Source: an uncultured Erysipelotrichaceae bacterium
Lineage (GTDB): Bacteria; Bacillota_I; Bacilli_A; Erysipelotrichales; Erysipelotrichaceae
NCBI GenBank assembly: GCA_947385085.1
Contig: CANDJN010000056.1
Coordinates: 1-8,343, forward strand
Length of the DNA: 8,343 bases
Direction: 5' to 3'
The translations under genes were made by a program, and so were the position numbers. This document shows positions 6,101-8,343 of this stretch, one piece after another. Positions within the stretch are counted from its first letter, which is position 1. The number at the start of each line of letters is the position of its first letter. Below the pieces are notes generated by a model. It did not search any database. It worked only from the letters and a program-made list of their open reading frames with translations, and was not told the origin of the DNA.

Positions 6101-7096
6101 ATGAATTTTCATGAAGACGATCAATTAATTCAAAGAGTACAAAACGGTGATGAAGAAGCATTTAATCTTTTGTATAACAAATACTATAAAACGCTGCTTT
6201 ATACAGCAAATCGCTTAACGAATAATATGGAAGATGCGAAAGATGCAGTACAGGCAGCCTTCTTTCAAATGTATCGATCGATCGGAAATTTAAAAGATCC
6301 GAAGTATTTTCGCTTATGGATGAATAAGATCGTTCGCGGCAAGTGCATTGATATTTTTCATAAGAATCGCGATGTGATTATTGATATGAGCAATGAGGAA
6401 ACCATCAACGAATATCGTGAGGATAAGCGTGATTATATTCCGCATGAACAGCTTCAATTTAGTGCGGATCAGGATATACTGATGCATCTGATTGCGAAAC
6501 TGCCGTATCATTACCGGGAAATTTTAACGGATGCGTATTTTCTACAGCTGTCCATGAAGGAAATGGCTGATTTGTTGGAGCTGCCGGTAGGTACAGTGAA
6601 ATCACGGCTTTATTCGGCAAAAAAAGCGCTGCGTAAGGAAGTGATGGAATATGAAGCTCATTCGCAACATAAGCTTACCTTCCGGATGCCCGGTTTGCTT
6701 TCTTTGGCATTGCTTATAGCCTTCGCAAAAGATGCCAAGGCATGGGGTGTGAAAGGAAAGCGTACACTTACTACAAAGGGAAAGGCAAGTGCGATAGGAT
6801 TTTCTACGCTTGCGCTTAGCGGCATCTTGTTAAGCCCTGCTATTTTCAATGCATTGGATCATTCTTCTCATACTACGATGGAATCCATGCCGCAGGATAC
6901 CTCGATGGATTGTACACAAGCGTACTTTTCACTGAAATATTGGGCAGCAGATGCACTGCAGATGAGTGAAAAAAGCGAGGCAGAAATTGCGGCAATCCGT
7001 CCGGTATATGAATATTTAAAAAGTGAACAGGGTCCTTATTGGGAACGATTGGTCAATGATGAATGGGATCAGGCGTTTGAAGCCTTAGATCATTAA
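6101..7096 (+). CDS. ECF-type sigma factor with C-terminal membrane-anchored extension
   Basis: Encodes 331 residues against roughly 160-200 for a plain ECF sigma factor. Region 2 (about 8-88) reads AFNLLYNKYYKTLL, then MEDAKDAVQAAFFQMYRSI, then FRLWMNKIVRGKCIDIF. Region 4 (about 126-182) is LPYHYREILTDAYF, then the helix-turn-helix MKEMADLLELPVGTVKSRL and KKALRKEV. Beyond about 190 there is a short hydrophobic stretch (LLSLALLIAFA, about 199-209), a basic linker with KGKR and KGK, and a more convincing membrane helix at about 229-250 (AIGFSTLALSGILLSPAIF). Some 80 mostly acidic residues follow. Basic residues before the helix predict the sigma part inside and the tail outside. ATG 6101 is chosen because AGGTGA 6090-6095 is well spaced for it; GTG 6092 and ATG 6095 overlap that site. 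A sigma-A promoter drives it, and a secreted protein gene follows at 7266. The membrane tail may act as a built-in anti-sigma or tether; that is inference. Confidence 0.88.
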   Translation: MNFHEDDQLIQRVQNGDEEAFNLLYNKYYKTLLYTANRLTNNMEDAKDAVQAAFFQMYRSIGNLKDPKYFRLWMNKIVRGKCIDIFHKNRDVIIDMSNEETINEYREDKRDYIPHEQLQFSADQDILMHLIAKLPYHYREILTDAYFLQLSMKEMADLLELPVGTVKSRLYSAKKALRKEVMEYEAHSQHKLTFRMPGLLSLALLIAFAKDAKAWGVKGKRTLTTKGKASAIGFSTLALSGILLSPAIFNALDHSSHTTMESMPQDTSMDCTQAYFSLKYWAADALQMSEKSEAEIAAIRPVYEYLKSEQGPYWERLVNDEWDQAFEALDH

Positions 7097-7117
7097 AATT
7101 ATAAATTTATAAAATTT

Positions 7118-7126
7118 TGATAAAAT
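7118..7126 (+). promoter_or_regulatory. Possible extended -10 promoter for the surface protein gene
   Basis: TGA 7118-7120 followed by TAAAAT 7121-7126 (5 of 6 to TATAAT) gives an extended -10 in a very AT-rich stretch just past the sigma gene stop; there is no convincing -35. Start near 7133 would give a leader of about 130 nt containing the hairpin at 7190-7215. AT-rich sequence produces such matches easily, so support is moderate. Confidence 0.4.
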
Positions 7127-7184
7127 ACACGAACCTTTTGGTTGATTGAGCAGACTCTCACAGTGAACCAGGGGATAGTGGCTG

Positions 7185-7215
7185 AAAATAGCGGGGCGAA
7201 GTTTTCCGCTTTTTT
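7185..7215 (+). terminator. Terminator-like hairpin between sigma factor and surface protein genes
   Basis: AGCGG 7190-7194 pairs with CCGCT 7206-7210, extendable by G-U pairs inward and by AAAA/TTTT outward with one mismatch, and is followed by T-run 7210-7215. It could simply end the sigma factor transcript (94 nt past its stop) or act as an attenuator, since it also lies 50 nt before the next start and I see no good promoter between it and that gene. An upstream AGTGG (7177-7181) can pair with the same CCGCT through one G-U pair, offering an alternative fold. Confidence 0.6.
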
Positions 7216-7265
7216 GTACCAAATTATACGAAGAGAATCGGTCACTCAGGAAAGGAATGTTAACT

Positions 7266-8343
7266 ATGTGGAGAAAGCTGTTGATAGGAATCATTGCATT
7301 AGTAGGGACTTTTTCTGTGGGCTATGCTTATTATAATTTTCAGATTGATGCGGCTGGTACATCTAGTGGTGGATCGATTACAGGGAATTTAGGTCCTTTA
7401 AAGCAAGGTGATCATTTTTACATTCATACCAATAATTATTCATTCGTCGTTGTTGGGAATGATAAAGGAACTTCAAGCACAGGTACATTTGCATTAAGTG
7501 ATACTGCGATTGGAAATGTGAAATGGGATAATGGAAACAATTACTATTCTGCATCGGATTACCGAAAGCTTATACAAAGCATGAATGCTTCTGTTGATTC
7601 CAGGGATGTTAATAGCATTATTAAGGAATTTGTGAAACCACCTCTTCCCGCAGGCGCCTACGACTATACTTTTCATGATATTAATGCTTTACCTACGAAT
7701 GAAATGCCGTATTTTATAGGAATATCATATGCGTTTGTCGCATGTGGTCTTGTAGATGGTGCTACATTATCTGATCTTCACAAATTCTTGATAACAGAAA
7801 CGTGGCTGGGCAGTGCAGGTACAGAAAGTTATTTTTCACCGCTTATTTGGACAAGCTCCGGTACTTCTTATGATGCAAGCAATACATCAACCAGAGGAAC
7901 ACAACCGGGTATCATGCTTAATAATGAAGAAGTCGTATTTGCGGCATCTAAACCAAATAGTGCCGGTGATATGAGTGAAGTGAATGAAAACGGCACGGAT
8001 GTTATGCAGTTAAGGATGAAAGATAATAATCTGACAGTAAATCTTGACAGTATCGAAATCAATAAAAACGGTACCAAAAAAACCGCAAGTAAAATCATCA
8101 AAGGAACAGAACTGATTATCAATTACAGTAACGCTACGATAGGTACTGGCAATACCGTATCGTTGATAGTCACAAAGGATGGTAAATTCACATATTATCA
8201 GCGATTAGAAACAGGAAAAACATTCGGCAGTCCCACCATTGATACAAGTGATTGGGACGAAGGAACCTATCAGCTTGCCTTGGTGAACGAAACATTAACC
8301 AATGACATCAATCCTACTGTTTCATCTGAATTAACTTCTTCCA
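7266..8343 (+). CDS. Secreted surface protein with Ig-like region (3' end beyond window)
   Basis: An open frame from ATG 7266 to the window edge gives 359 residues without a stop. AAAGGA at 7251-7256 is a good ribosome binding site. Residues 1-21 form a signal peptide or membrane anchor: basic WRK, hydrophobic core LLIGIIALVGTFSV, and possible cleavage after GYA (19-21). The mature part is rich in Asn, Ser, Thr and Gly, with a single Cys (160), as expected outside the cell. From memory it resembles large surface proteins of gut Firmicutes in which a DUF6273-like region (usually with WWLRSPG and VRPA-LN motifs) precedes Ig-like domains. Here the corresponding places read SYFSPLIWTSSG (188-199) and QPGIMLNN (213-220). 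An Ig-like segment follows at about 247-345, with YYQRLE 310-315 and EGTYQLALVNE 332-342. The true length, any repeats and the anchoring signal are outside the window. It follows the membrane-linked sigma factor and may be its target. Confidence 0.85.
   Translation, partial: MWRKLLIGIIALVGTFSVGYAYYNFQIDAAGTSSGGSITGNLGPLKQGDHFYIHTNNYSFVVVGNDKGTSSTGTFALSDTAIGNVKWDNGNNYYSASDYRKLIQSMNASVDSRDVNSIIKEFVKPPLPAGAYDYTFHDINALPTNEMPYFIGISYAFVACGLVDGATLSDLHKFLITETWLGSAGTESYFSPLIWTSSGTSYDASNTSTRGTQPGIMLNNEEVVFAASKPNSAGDMSEVNENGTDVMQLRMKDNNLTVNLDSIEINKNGTKKTASKIIKGTELIINYSNATIGTGNTVSLIVTKDGKFTYYQRLETGKTFGSPTIDTSDWDEGTYQLALVNETLTNDINPTVSSELTSS

Noticed and set aside
7127..7265. Known riboswitch in the surface gene leader
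   Set aside because: I compared it by eye with consensus features of c-di-GMP-I, preQ1 and tetrahydrofolate riboswitches and found no convincing match; only the terminator-like hairpin is clear.
7142..7336. 64-codon TTG-started ORF across the leader as a leader peptide
   Set aside because: It has no ribosome binding site and its second half overlaps the surface protein gene in another frame. It is a frame shadow.
7266..8343. Target protein of a diversity-generating retroelement, since DUF6273-like folds may resemble C-type lectins
   Set aside because: No reverse transcriptase, template repeat or adenine-biased variable repeat is visible in the window.

Overview
The window looks like chromosome from a low-to-mid GC Firmicute. 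All genes are on the + strand, Shine-Dalgarno sites are strong (AGGAGG, GGAGGAGG), promoters are of sigma-A type with extended -10 elements, and intrinsic terminators are compact with U-tracts. The protein set (cytoplasmic type I pullulanase with a Cof-type HAD phosphatase, an ECF-type sigma factor with a membrane tail, and a large secreted surface protein of a kind I associate with gut Firmicutes) fits Erysipelotrichia or a related gut lineage. That taxonomic guess is inference. I see no tRNA, rRNA, CRISPR array or insertion sequence.

Layout: (1) 1-92, the last 30 codons of a membrane protein entering from the left. (2) 305-1885, gpmI, a cofactor-independent phosphoglycerate mutase with its own promoter and terminator; its sequence signatures are closer to the plant/trypanosomatid branch than to the usual Bacillus/E. 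coli branch. (3) 2210-2656, a lone GNAT-fold protein whose acetyl-CoA loop is degenerate, with its own promoter and terminator. (4) 2813-5800, an apparent two-gene operon: a cytoplasmic type I pullulanase/glycogen debranching enzyme followed 48 nt later by a HAD phosphatase, ending in a hairpin that starts inside the HAD stop codon. (5) 6050-8343, the most interesting part: a sigma factor with complete regions 2 and 4 fused to a C-terminal tail with a predicted membrane helix and about 80 outward-facing residues, followed by a secreted protein that is still open at the window end.

The first genes are metabolic: lower glycolysis, alpha-1,6 debranching of stored or imported glucan, and sugar-phosphate or nucleotide phosphate removal. 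The right third looks like a signalling unit. A housekeeping promoter makes a membrane-tethered sigma factor that would need release, probably by proteolysis, and the adjacent secreted surface protein is the obvious candidate target. Between them lie a possible promoter and an intrinsic-terminator-like hairpin, with no recognisable promoter after the hairpin, so control by readthrough is possible. The surface protein has no stop codon in the window and is easily missed if only closed reading frames are considered.
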